From Candidatus Aenigmatarchaeota archaeon (GTDB lineage: Archaea; Aenigmatarchaeota; Aenigmatarchaeia; JACPZZ01), in contig JACQNZ010000003.1 in NCBI GenBank assembly GCA_016202815.1, forward strand, positions 48,133 to 112,132: 64,000 bases of DNA. The letters run 5' to 3'. The translations under genes were made by a program, and so were the position numbers. The notes under the pieces were generated by a model. It was not told the DNA's origin, searched no databases, and worked only from the letters and a program-made list of their open reading frames with translations. Below, one piece after another: positions 55,999 through 63,668 of the stretch (the first letter of the stretch is position 1; each line of letters starts with the position of its first letter).

Positions 55999-57342
55999 AT
56001 GGCCAACCCGGCTGCGAGCGGCGACGAGTCTGGTTTAACCGAAACATCCGGCTCTGCTTTTGGACAGCTGCGCGCCGCGCGCGATGCGCTTTACGAGGAT
56101 ATGTCAAAGGATCCGACGGCATCGATACCGTGGTCGGTCCACATGCTTCTAAAAAAACTGGACAACGTTCTGGAGCCAAACACAACATCGCAGCAACCGG
56201 CCAACGGGATGGAGAAGGCTGTGAATGCGGCTGGACAAAAACCGGGCGGCGAAACAGGAGGCCAAAGCCTCACGATGCGGGTTGTCTCATTTTTGTTGCA
56301 GGAGTCCGGCAAAACCATGCGCTATGCCGATGTCATGGAACGCTTTCCCGACGCCAGACCGGATTCAATGAGGGCTCTGCTGGGCCTGATAAAGAACGGG
56401 GGAGTGAAGCTTCCCGCGGATGGCGGCGCCGAATACAAGGCGTCCGGGAGCAGGGGAGAGATAGTCATATCGAAAACAGTCGCAGACACCAGGATGCCCG
56501 ACGCGCCGAAGCCCAGAGGAAGATCCGACCGCCTGCTGTTGTTCCTTTACACAAAACCTGATGCGCCAGACGCTGCCGCGGAGGCGTACACAGGTATTGC
56601 GAAGGACAGGATCGCTGCGACCGTGTCCGGATTGAGAGCGAGAGGATACGTTGAACGGGGCGGGCGAAAGCTCACGGAAAGAGGCGTCAGAATTGCGCAG
56701 CGTTTAGAACGGGGCGAAAAGGCAGAGCCTCTAATACCGCGCATAAGGGGATATTTTGCCGGCATGGAAAGCCGCGAAATAACGCGCAGCGAATTTTTTG
56801 CCGCGTTCCCTGACGAAAAGCCCAGCACACTTGGAAATTATTGGAAATGGTTCGTCGATGGCGTGGACAACATTGGCCGCAGTTACACCGTGGAAGGTTA
56901 TGCGTTAAGACGCACCGAAGACGGAAAGGTTCGCGTTGAAAAAATTCCGGCGCAGCCAAATGGCGCATCGGATCCGCTGCGTCGTAATGGCAGAGGCAAC
57001 GGACGACAATACGCTTCTGTCGTGGAATCTATGGAACAGGTTTACGAGGAATTTCCCAACCTGCGCGACCTTGTCGGCGACCGCATCGGCTTGGAGCCGC
57101 GCGTGCTGGATGCGAGGAAAAACATGCGCCCGGAAAGGGTGGATGATTTTTACGAAACCGTAAAGAGAATACCCGCCGAAGGAAATTATATGGGGCGTGC
57201 GCACAACCAGTTCTTGGTGCTGGCCGCGCGCGACAGGAAAGCAGCGGAGCAGTTTATGGCGTGGGCTTTAGGAGCGGAACAGCTGTCGCCTGAAAAAGTT
57301 TATGCGGAACTTGGAAGATATGAAACAGCGGTAAAAGCGTAA
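55999..57342 (+). CDS. Large hypothetical protein with HTH-like modules, paralogue of the 57368 protein
   Basis: 447 aa, soluble. A helical N-terminus and Gln/Gly linker precede a module near residues 90-160 (MRVVSFLLQESGKTMRYADV, then PDSMRALLGLIKNGGVKLPA) resembling a small HTH. A clearer winged-helix-like module follows (DRLLLFLYTKPDAPDAAAEA, then KDRIAATVSGLRARGYVERG). The C-terminal helical module (VDDFYETVKRIPAEGNYMGR, then KAAEQFMAWALGAEQLSPEK) is shared with the next gene. No known family is recognised. The next gene is 25 nt away and probably in the same operon. Confidence 0.72.
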   Translation: MANPAASGDESGLTETSGSAFGQLRAARDALYEDMSKDPTASIPWSVHMLLKKLDNVLEPNTTSQQPANGMEKAVNAAGQKPGGETGGQSLTMRVVSFLLQESGKTMRYADVMERFPDARPDSMRALLGLIKNGGVKLPADGGAEYKASGSRGEIVISKTVADTRMPDAPKPRGRSDRLLLFLYTKPDAPDAAAEAYTGIAKDRIAATVSGLRARGYVERGGRKLTERGVRIAQRLERGEKAEPLIPRIRGYFAGMESREITRSEFFAAFPDEKPSTLGNYWKWFVDGVDNIGRSYTVEGYALRRTEDGKVRVEKIPAQPNGASDPLRRNGRGNGRQYASVVESMEQVYEEFPNLRDLVGDRIGLEPRVLDARKNMRPERVDDFYETVKRIPAEGNYMGRAHNQFLVLAARDRKAAEQFMAWALGAEQLSPEKVYAELGRYETAVKA

Positions 57343-57367
57343 GTTATTTTTAACCGGACGGTTCAGG

Positions 57368-59383
57368 ATGGTAGTTGCTGACAAAAAACTTTCAGAGGAA
57401 TTGTTTTCTGAGGCTGACCAGGCCGCGTTAAAGGAATTGCTTGAACAGGCTGCGCGCGCCAGGTTGCATCCTTCCGTGTTGAATTTTGTCACCGGTGTGG
57501 AAAATATTTTTAATAGCCGCCGGCAGGAAAGGAATAAAAAAGATTCACAGCTTGCGGAAACGTCGGGGCGTGGAATTTCTGCTGCAGTCGATGAACATAG
57601 CGAACCGTTAACCGGCGGAAGCGGCGAAAAATTAAAGCGAGCGCAGGGCGGAAGTGTGCAGGCTGCGGTGATGGAATATATAGTATCGCATCCGGGAGAG
57701 GAGATCAGAGTCGTGAGCGCTTCCGGTGAGATATCGTCGGCGAACGGATTTTTGCCATCGTCTGTGACAACGACAATAAACAAATTCAGGCGCGGTGAAT
57801 ACCCGGTAGAGGGGGGAGTCGTAGAATCCGGGGAAGGAACAATGAAATTTGTCAGGCGGCAAGAAGCTGGAAATGCGGCCGCAGTAATCACCGGAAGCCC
57901 GGAAAAAGCATCGCAGCCCACAGCAACGGTTCAGCAGCCGCAAAAACCGCCGCAAGAACCAACCGCCGAGAAACCAGTCACGATAATACGCCAGCCGGTA
58001 GCACAACCAACCAGCGGGATTCCAGCAGCTCAACAACCGCACAAAATTCCGGCAGAACAGGGCGCAGGCGTTGTGTCGCAGCGGCATGCTGAAGTTGCAT
58101 CGGTGCATACTGTACAGCAGCCAAAAACACCGGCCCGGCCACAGGTCCAACTTCCGCAGGAACTTACGTTTACGCGATTTTTGGAATTGGCAACGGAAAA
58201 CCTGGATGAGGTTTACCGCGATAAAATTCACAGGCACGCGCTGAGGATTTTGGGCCAGATACCGGCAGACCGGAAAAGCTATTCTTACAGCCGCGTGAGA
58301 GCGTACGAAACTTTTGTTTCCGCGGTTGAAAAATTGTCCGCGGACAATTCAATATCAAACGGCCTGCTGGCAGCACTCGGTATGCTGGACACGTCAGACA
58401 CAGGCAGGATGATAAGATTCAGCACAGGCCTTGAAAAGGCGGCCGGTGATCCCGCTTCAATGGCCAGGCTTTTGTCGGAATTAAGCCAACGGGAAGTTGA
58501 GACGCGCCAAACGCCGCGGCAGAGGCCGCGCGCTCCCGAAGTGAGGGACGTTGCTACGGATCCACGGCCGGGCGCGCCCGTTTCTGTTAGGCCGCCGCGT
58601 CCGGTTGCAGAAACGGACGCAAAAAAACCGGCAGCAGATTATGTCAGCCGGTTGCTTGGTAATGTAAAGATACACCCGGACGACGAAAAAGGCGCTGTGT
58701 CTTATCTGATGCGTCTGCTCGGAGTTAAAGCCGAAACAGAAACGCCGGCAGACAACAGAAGGGTATCGCTGGCCGAAGAGTTCATAGCTATTGTAAAACA
58801 CGGGTCCACGCTTGGCGTGCTTCCGAGGGAATTCTACGCAGCGCTCGGTAAACTTGACGCCGCAGATCCGGAACAGGCAACAAAATTCCAGCGCTCGATA
58901 CGGTCAACAAACGGGGACGAAGATAGGATCAGGAGGACATCGAACGCTTATATGGGCGTTGCGGAACAGGAAAGACAAAACCCATATCAGGGCCAGCGCA
59001 CCCCTAATCCACCCGGCAGGGCAAAGACGATAAAAACCATCGCAGAGATGTACGGTGAAGATCCGGGGATGGAAGATGTGGCCGGGAAAACATCAGCATT
59101 CGCCGACGACATGGTCAGGGCGCGCAACGCACTTGTAGCAGACCATACCGGCGATGATGCGGTAGGAAATTTCTATCACGTTATGAAAATGATTTCCGGG
59201 TATGGGGTTGACAGGGGAGGCGTTTACGCCGACGTTTTAAGGATGATACGCATCTCACCAATGGCAGCCCGCACATTCCTCGCCTCTGTAAAATCAAAAG
59301 GCATAAGTGACATACGCGAAATCGACAAAGAACTGGACAAATACACCGGAGTGGGAGCCAGGACTTACCGACCCGGAAAATAA
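57368..59383 (+). CDS. Large hypothetical protein with Pro/Gln linker and internal helical repeats
   Basis: 671 aa. Residues about 95-165 form a module like that of the 55999 protein (VQAAVMEYIVSHPGEEIRVV). Residues about 178-262 are a Pro/Gln/Ala-rich linker. Then a helical unit occurs twice: residues about 308-365 (RVRAYETFVSAVEKLSADNS, then LLAALGMLDTSDTGRMIRFS) and about 464-525 (RVSLAEEFIAIVKHGSTLGV, then FYAALGKLDAADPEQATKFQ). A third, more distant unit is near the C-terminus. No catalytic motif or signal peptide. Function unknown; a scaffold or DNA-associated role is possible. Confidence 0.72.
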   Translation: MVVADKKLSEELFSEADQAALKELLEQAARARLHPSVLNFVTGVENIFNSRRQERNKKDSQLAETSGRGISAAVDEHSEPLTGGSGEKLKRAQGGSVQAAVMEYIVSHPGEEIRVVSASGEISSANGFLPSSVTTTINKFRRGEYPVEGGVVESGEGTMKFVRRQEAGNAAAVITGSPEKASQPTATVQQPQKPPQEPTAEKPVTIIRQPVAQPTSGIPAAQQPHKIPAEQGAGVVSQRHAEVASVHTVQQPKTPARPQVQLPQELTFTRFLELATENLDEVYRDKIHRHALRILGQIPADRKSYSYSRVRAYETFVSAVEKLSADNSISNGLLAALGMLDTSDTGRMIRFSTGLEKAAGDPASMARLLSELSQREVETRQTPRQRPRAPEVRDVATDPRPGAPVSVRPPRPVAETDAKKPAADYVSRLLGNVKIHPDDEKGAVSYLMRLLGVKAETETPADNRRVSLAEEFIAIVKHGSTLGVLPREFYAALGKLDAADPEQATKFQRSIRSTNGDEDRIRRTSNAYMGVAEQERQNPYQGQRTPNPPGRAKTIKTIAEMYGEDPGMEDVAGKTSAFADDMVRARNALVADHTGDDAVGNFYHVMKMISGYGVDRGGVYADVLRMIRISPMAARTFLASVKSKGISDIREIDKELDKYTGVGARTYRPGK

Positions 59384-59386
59384 AAG

Positions 59387-59511
59387 CGCCGAGGGAGGGA
59401 TTTGAACCCTCATGGGCATTCGTCAACTGAAACATACCGATGGTATGCTTCTAGCTGTTTACGCCCGCCAGTTTTCGAGACTGGTACACTACCTGGTTAT
59501 GTGACCTCGGC
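59387..59511 (-). tRNA. tRNA-Ser (CGA) with an intron in the variable arm
   Basis: Acceptor GCCGAGG/CCTCGGC, discriminator G, anticodon stem CCAGT/ACTGG with loop CTCGAAA (anticodon CGA), T-arm GAGGG-TTCAAAT-CCCTC. The long class II variable arm holds 40 extra nt (59419-59458). Removing them leaves the normal arm GGGC-GTAAT-GCCC and a mature length of 85. The insert is a class A hairpin with bulges AAA and AAT and a short CGT/ACG helix at its base, as in a relaxed bulge-helix-bulge intron. Splicing is inferred. Confidence 0.9.
59424..59457. repeat. Class A hairpin as the tRNA-Ser intron body
   Basis: Arms CAACTGAAACATACC and GGTATGCTTCTAGCTG with a GAT loop and the typical bulged A. It has the same ACTGAAAC / GCTTCTAG ends as intergenic copies. 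Confidence 0.85.
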
Positions 59512-59520
59512 ACGCGCCCG

Positions 59521-59551
59521 ACTGAAACATGTCCGCTGACATGTTTCTAGT
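59521..59551. repeat. Class A hairpin in the tRNA-Ser 5' leader
   Basis: Arms ACTGAAACATGTC and GACATGTTTCTAGT, loop CGCT. It begins 9 nt from the tRNA 5' end and lies at the predicted transcript start. Confidence 0.82.
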
Positions 59552-59560
59552 TGCCCACGT

Positions 59561-59574
59561 ATTTTATTTAAATC
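59561..59574. promoter_or_regulatory. Shared TATA-like box for tRNA-Ser and the sulfur-carrier gene
   Basis: ATTTTATTTAAATC reads as TATA in both directions. Leftward the pre-tRNA would start within the class A hairpin; rightward the start falls just before ATG 59597. Confidence 0.6.
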
Positions 59575-59596
59575 TGTCTATCATATTAGTGTCGCT

Positions 59597-59794
59597 ATGA
59601 AAGTCAAAGTTGCGTGGCAGGAAGGCGCAAAAGAGATGGAAACATCGGCATCAACAGTCGCGGAAATTCTAAGGGAGCTGAAAATAAACCCGGAGATTGT
59701 TCTTGTCTCCGTGAACAATGAAATAGTGCCGGAAAACAGCGAAATAAAGGAAGACGATTACGTCGAGATTCTGAAGGTAGTTTCGGGTGGATAA
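59597..59794 (+). CDS. Ubiquitin-like sulfur carrier (ThiS/MoaD/SAMP type)
   Basis: 65 aa beta-grasp protein ending in the diagnostic Gly-Gly (EDDYVEILKVVSGG), which is activated as a thiocarboxylate for sulfur transfer or joined to proteins. Its pattern (MKVKVAWQEGAKEM, then SVNNEIVPENSEIKEDD) matches archaeal ThiS-like carriers. It overlaps the thiolase gene by 8 nt, which suggests it donates sulfur for tRNA 2-thiouridine. Confidence 0.88.
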   Translation: MKVKVAWQEGAKEMETSASTVAEILRELKINPEIVLVSVNNEIVPENSEIKEDDYVEILKVVSGG

Positions 59795-60752
59795 CTGCTC
59801 CTGCGGCAAAAAGGCGGTATACACAAGAAAATATGAAGGTAATTCGTACTGCAGCACGTGTTTTAAGGATCAGTTCGAGAAGCGCGTTAAAAGGACGATA
59901 CGAGAGCACGAACTGGTCGGTAAAAACGAGGTTATTGTCGTGGGTTTGAGCGGCGGCAAGGACTCGTCCGTTTCGCTAGCGCTGATGAAAAAAATCTTCG
60001 GCGGCAGGCCGGATATCAGGATAATCGCTGTCAGCATTGACGAGGGCATAGACAATTACCGGAACAAAAGCCTCGAAGTCACGAAAGAGCTCACGAAAAA
60101 GCTGGGAGTCGAGCATTACGTGGTGCGTTTCAAGGATAATTTGGGCAAAAGCATCGACGACGTGATGGCGGCCAAGACCAAAAACCTCAATTCGTGCACG
60201 TTCTGCGGCGTTTTTCGCCGCTACCTGCTAAACCGCGCCGCACGCGAGCTCGGCGCCACAAAGGTCTGCACCGGCCACAACATGGACGACGAAGCGCAGG
60301 CAGTTTTGATAAACTATCTGAAAGGCGACCTGAAGCGCCTTGCGCGCATGGGGCCAAAACCGGCGCTAAAAAGCAGCGATAAATTCGTCCCAAGGATCAA
60401 GCCGCTGCGCGACACCCCGGAAAAAGAGGTAGCGTTATACGCCATGATAACCAGGGCGGGCAACTATTGGGGTGAATGTCCTTACGTTTCCGGGATCAGG
60501 TTTGAGGTGCGCGACTTCCTTAATGACGTCGAATCTCGTCATTCAGGAACAAAATTCTCTTTCCTGCGCACGTTTGACGCCATGCTACCCGTTATCAGGG
60601 AATCCGCGTCTCGCGCAGGCCTGGTAGAAATAACCGAATGCGAGAGCTGCGGCGAGCCCTGTTCGGGTGAAATCTGCAAAGTCTGCGAGCTGTTGGACAA
60701 GCTCGGCGTCGATGTTGTAAGTCAAAAACTTGTCAGCGAGCTCGTAAAATAG
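59787..60752 (+). CDS. ttuA: tRNA 2-thiouridine synthetase of the TtuA/Ncs6 family
   Basis: 321 aa. An N-terminal zinc finger (NCSCGKKAVYT, then YCSTCFK), the PP-loop SGGKDSSVSLAL (near residue 54), the iron-sulfur or catalytic Cys region (LNSCTFCGVFRRYLL), then CTGHNMDDEAQAV and a C-terminal zinc finger (CESCGEPCSGEICKVC) are in family order. It thiolates U34 or U54 of tRNA using a ubiquitin-like carrier. GTG 59787 starts inside the carrier gene's end. Confidence 0.93.
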   Translation: MDNCSCGKKAVYTRKYEGNSYCSTCFKDQFEKRVKRTIREHELVGKNEVIVVGLSGGKDSSVSLALMKKIFGGRPDIRIIAVSIDEGIDNYRNKSLEVTKELTKKLGVEHYVVRFKDNLGKSIDDVMAAKTKNLNSCTFCGVFRRYLLNRAARELGATKVCTGHNMDDEAQAVLINYLKGDLKRLARMGPKPALKSSDKFVPRIKPLRDTPEKEVALYAMITRAGNYWGECPYVSGIRFEVRDFLNDVESRHSGTKFSFLRTFDAMLPVIRESASRAGLVEITECESCGEPCSGEICKVCELLDKLGVDVVSQKLVSELVK

Positions 60753-60826
60753 GAAAAATTTAAAAGCAAGCGACGCAATAATAATATTTAAATTAGTGTT
60801 ACAAAATTGGTAGAGCAGAAAAGAAA

Positions 60827-61258
60827 ATGAATCAAAAAAATGTTCCGCTTGCAGGCAAGCGTTCAAGGTTGGATGTGCAAAACGCATACGGTTTGCATCT
60901 TACCGTGGACGGCTACGGCTGCGACAAGGCGAAATTGGGCAACATGAACCTAGTTTTCAGGGTCTTGGACAAGCTTCCTGAGATAATCGGGATGCACAAG
61001 ATCACAACACCTTACGTGATGCCTTACGACGGCGACAAAAAGCCGGAAGACTGGGGCGTAAGCGGTTTTGTTATGATAGCCGAATCTCACATAAGCGTGC
61101 ACACTTACCCGGAGAAAGGTTATCTCACGGCCGACGTCTACTCTTGCAACCACTTCGACTCTGACAAGGCCGTGGAGTTCCTTACAAAGGCTTTTGGCAT
61201 AAGCGAGCTGGAAAGGAACGAAGTCATCCGCGGACTTAATTTTCCCAAGTCCGGCTAG
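60827..61258 (+). CDS. speD: S-adenosylmethionine decarboxylase family (SpeD)
   Basis: 143 aa proenzyme. The self-cleavage site is AESHISVHTYPEKGYLTADV, where Ser becomes the pyruvoyl group, followed by the Cys-containing VYSCNHF. It makes decarboxylated SAM for polyamine synthesis. In some archaea this family acts as arginine decarboxylase, which cannot be excluded. A TATA-like AATATTTAAATTAG (about 60783-60795) lies upstream. Confidence 0.88.
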   Translation: MNQKNVPLAGKRSRLDVQNAYGLHLTVDGYGCDKAKLGNMNLVFRVLDKLPEIIGMHKITTPYVMPYDGDKKPEDWGVSGFVMIAESHISVHTYPEKGYLTADVYSCNHFDSDKAVEFLTKAFGISELERNEVIRGLNFPKSG

Positions 61259-61312
61259 TTTCAGTTTAAAAGTTCTGGAGTGCAAACAACTTTTAGCGCG
61301 CAGGCTGCTCAC

Positions 61313-63151
61313 ATGAAGGAGATTTATTCCGAGATCAGGAAGCTGATCCCGCTGGAAAACATAGAAAACACGTTCGAATCCCCGCCGGAGCGGGCGTACG
61401 GGGATTTAGCCACCACAATCTGTTTTTTGCTCGCAAAACAGCAAAAAAAACCGCCGTTCAGGATCGCTGAAGAGATCGTGGGCAGCGTCAAACTGCCTAA
61501 AAACTCCCTGATCGAGAAAGTGGAGGCGAGGGGCGGCTACATAAATTTTTTCTTTAACCGCGCAAAACTCGCCACGATCGTGGTCGCGGAAGCCGCGAAA
61601 AAAACCTACGGAAAGCCGAAACCTGACAGAAGGCGTGTCATAGTCGAGCATACGTCAGTGAATCCGAACAAGGCGCTGCACGTCGGCCACATACGGAATT
61701 CCTGCCTCGGCGACGCGATAGTCCGCATGCTGAAATTCGCTGGCAACGATGTGCAGGAGGTAAATTACATAGACGACAGCGGGTCACAGGTCGCTGACAT
61801 AATTGTGGGATTTAAGGTATTGGGCATTTCGGCCGAAACAGCCATGAAATTCGACCAGTACTGCGGAAACGAGGTGTATGTCAGGGTAAACAAGGTCTAT
61901 GAAGCTAACCCGGACCTGCAGGCCAAACGCAACGAAATCATCCGCGCGATAGAAAACGGCAACAACGACACGTCAAAGCTTGCCGACAAAGTGGTTGGAA
62001 AGATTCTTTCAGCCCAGTTGGAAACGCTGCTCAGGATGGGGATAAGCTTTGACCTTCTGGTTAAAGAGACGTCTGTTTTACGCTCAAAACTATGGGACAG
62101 CGCGTTCCAGATGCTGAAAGACGCCAACGCCGTTTACAAGGAGGCCGAAGGCAAAAACTCCGGTTGTTGGCTGTTAAAACTTTCGGACAGGCCGGAATTT
62201 GCAAAGCTGGAAAACGCGGACAAGATAATTTCACGCTCCGACGGCACGGTCCTGTACACGGGCAAGGACATCGCATACGCGATGTGGAAGCACGGCCTGA
62301 TAGCAGACAAGTTCGGATATTCGCTGTTCGGCGGCAAGACGTGGATAACCGAAGCCGGAGGAAGGAAAAAAGGCGGTTTCGGCTCTGCCGACAAAAGCGT
62401 TGCCATAGTCGACGTCCGCCAGTCCTACGCCCAGGACGTGGTCGCGGCAGCATTAAGCATGCTTGCAAACAGGAAAATAGACTACAACCATTATGATTAC
62501 GGCGTCGTCACTTTGAGCAAAAAAACGGCTGAACAGCTGGGCTTCGAAGTTGATGCGGCAACGCACATGTCCGGGCGCAAGGGCCTGTTCGTCAACGTCG
62601 ACGACGTTCTTGGCGCGCTGGAAAAAAAGGCGTACGATGAGACCAAGAAGCGGAACAGTGCGGCAAAGGAGAAATGGCTGCGCGACACTGCGCGTAAGAT
62701 AGCGCGGTCCGCGCTGCGTTATGAGATGATAAAAATAGGGCGGGAGAACACGATAACTTTCGATGCCGGGGAGTCTTTGCGCCTGGACGGCAACACTGCG
62801 CCGTACCTGCAGTACGCCTACGCCCGCTCCCTGAAAATTCTGGAAAAGGCCGGTAAACCCCCAAAGCTTGCAGCGCCCGACGCGATAACAGATACGGAAT
62901 CGGAGATGGTGAAGGCTTTGATGGACTTTCCCGCAGTTGTGGGCAAGGCCGCAGAAAACCTGTCGACGCAGGAGATCTGCCGCTACGCATTCAATCTTTG
63001 TTCGGTTTTCAACAAGTTCTACCAGGATTCGCCGGTGCTTCGGGCCGAGGGTAAATCCAAAGCGTTTAGGTTAAACCTTGTGAAGGCTTTCGCCACGACC
63101 GTGGAAAAATGCTTCGGCTTGGTGGGCATCGACGCGCTGGAGAAAATGTGA
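61313..63151 (+). CDS. argS: Arginyl-tRNA synthetase
   Basis: 612 aa class I enzyme. The N-terminal additional domain, the HIGH motif (NPNKALHVGHIRNSCLGD, HVGH), the family motif YIDDSGSQVADIIVG, and a KMSKS-like loop reduced to MSGRKG in AATHMSGRKGLFVNVDD, then the DALR anticodon-binding end (YLQYAYARSLKILEKAG) are all present. ATG 61313 follows a TATA-like CAGTTTAAAAG (about 61262); a longer frame start lies upstream of the expected transcript start. A class A hairpin follows the stop. Confidence 0.95.
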   Translation: MKEIYSEIRKLIPLENIENTFESPPERAYGDLATTICFLLAKQQKKPPFRIAEEIVGSVKLPKNSLIEKVEARGGYINFFFNRAKLATIVVAEAAKKTYGKPKPDRRRVIVEHTSVNPNKALHVGHIRNSCLGDAIVRMLKFAGNDVQEVNYIDDSGSQVADIIVGFKVLGISAETAMKFDQYCGNEVYVRVNKVYEANPDLQAKRNEIIRAIENGNNDTSKLADKVVGKILSAQLETLLRMGISFDLLVKETSVLRSKLWDSAFQMLKDANAVYKEAEGKNSGCWLLKLSDRPEFAKLENADKIISRSDGTVLYTGKDIAYAMWKHGLIADKFGYSLFGGKTWITEAGGRKKGGFGSADKSVAIVDVRQSYAQDVVAAALSMLANRKIDYNHYDYGVVTLSKKTAEQLGFEVDAATHMSGRKGLFVNVDDVLGALEKKAYDETKKRNSAAKEKWLRDTARKIARSALRYEMIKIGRENTITFDAGESLRLDGNTAPYLQYAYARSLKILEKAGKPPKLAAPDAITDTESEMVKALMDFPAVVGKAAENLSTQEICRYAFNLCSVFNKFYQDSPVLRAEGKSKAFRLNLVKAFATTVEKCFGLVGIDALEKM

Positions 63152-63155
63152 GAGA

Positions 63156-63190
63156 CCGAAACAGACACATGCTATCAGTGTCTGTTTCTA
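63156..63190. repeat. Class A hairpin after the argS stop
   Basis: Arms CCGAAACAGACAC and GTGTCTGTTTC, loop ATGCTATCA. It begins 5 nt after the argS stop codon and lies 40 nt before the MgtC-like gene. Confidence 0.78.
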
Positions 63191-63229
63191 TCAACCTAAA
63201 GTTATATTGCCCGGAGCGCAATTACAATC

Positions 63230-63652
63230 ATGGTCCTTGATAGTGTCATGCTTACGAAAATACTTCTTTCTGCCGCGCTCGGAACCCTGGTGGGCTTGGA
63301 AAGGAGCCTTAGCAAAAGCCCGGCCGGCACAAGGACGCAGGCGCTGGTGTCGCTGGGCGCCTGCCTGTTCACGATCGTCGGGTTAAATTCCGGGAACGCA
63401 TCCGACTTTGCCCGCGTACTTCCGGGCATAATCATGGGCATAGGATTTCTGGGGGGTGGCGTTATAAACCAGGCGAAGTTGGGCGAAAAGCGCGGCCTGA
63501 CAACCGCAGCTGACGTGTGGAGCGTGGCCGCTGTCGGCGTCTTGGTAGGAACAGGAGACTACGTAACTGCAATCATCGCGACGGGCGTGATACTTTTCAT
63601 CCTAAGGCCGCTGAAATTCCTGGAAAAAAAGCTTGGGATAGACGTCGCATAA
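63230..63652 (+). CDS. MgtC/SapB-family membrane protein
   Basis: 140 aa with four membrane helices and the family motifs LVGLERSLSKSPAGTRTQAL (conserved Glu-Arg and Gly-Arg-x-Thr region), GIIMGIGFLGGGVI and GLTTAADVWSVAAVGVLVG. Only the membrane domain is present; the C-terminal ACT-like domain of longer MgtC is absent, as in many archaeal forms. It is associated with magnesium homeostasis in bacteria, function in archaea unclear. Confidence 0.85.
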   Translation: MVLDSVMLTKILLSAALGTLVGLERSLSKSPAGTRTQALVSLGACLFTIVGLNSGNASDFARVLPGIIMGIGFLGGGVINQAKLGEKRGLTTAADVWSVAAVGVLVGTGDYVTAIIATGVILFILRPLKFLEKKLGIDVA

Positions 63653-63668
63653 ATTTACAGAAACGTAG

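Noticed and set aside
9016..63190. Class A hairpins as plain transcription terminators
   Set aside because: Most tRNA-linked copies are on the 5' side of the tRNA and have no T-run after them; only the copies at 20241, 55896 and 63156 are at 3' ends.
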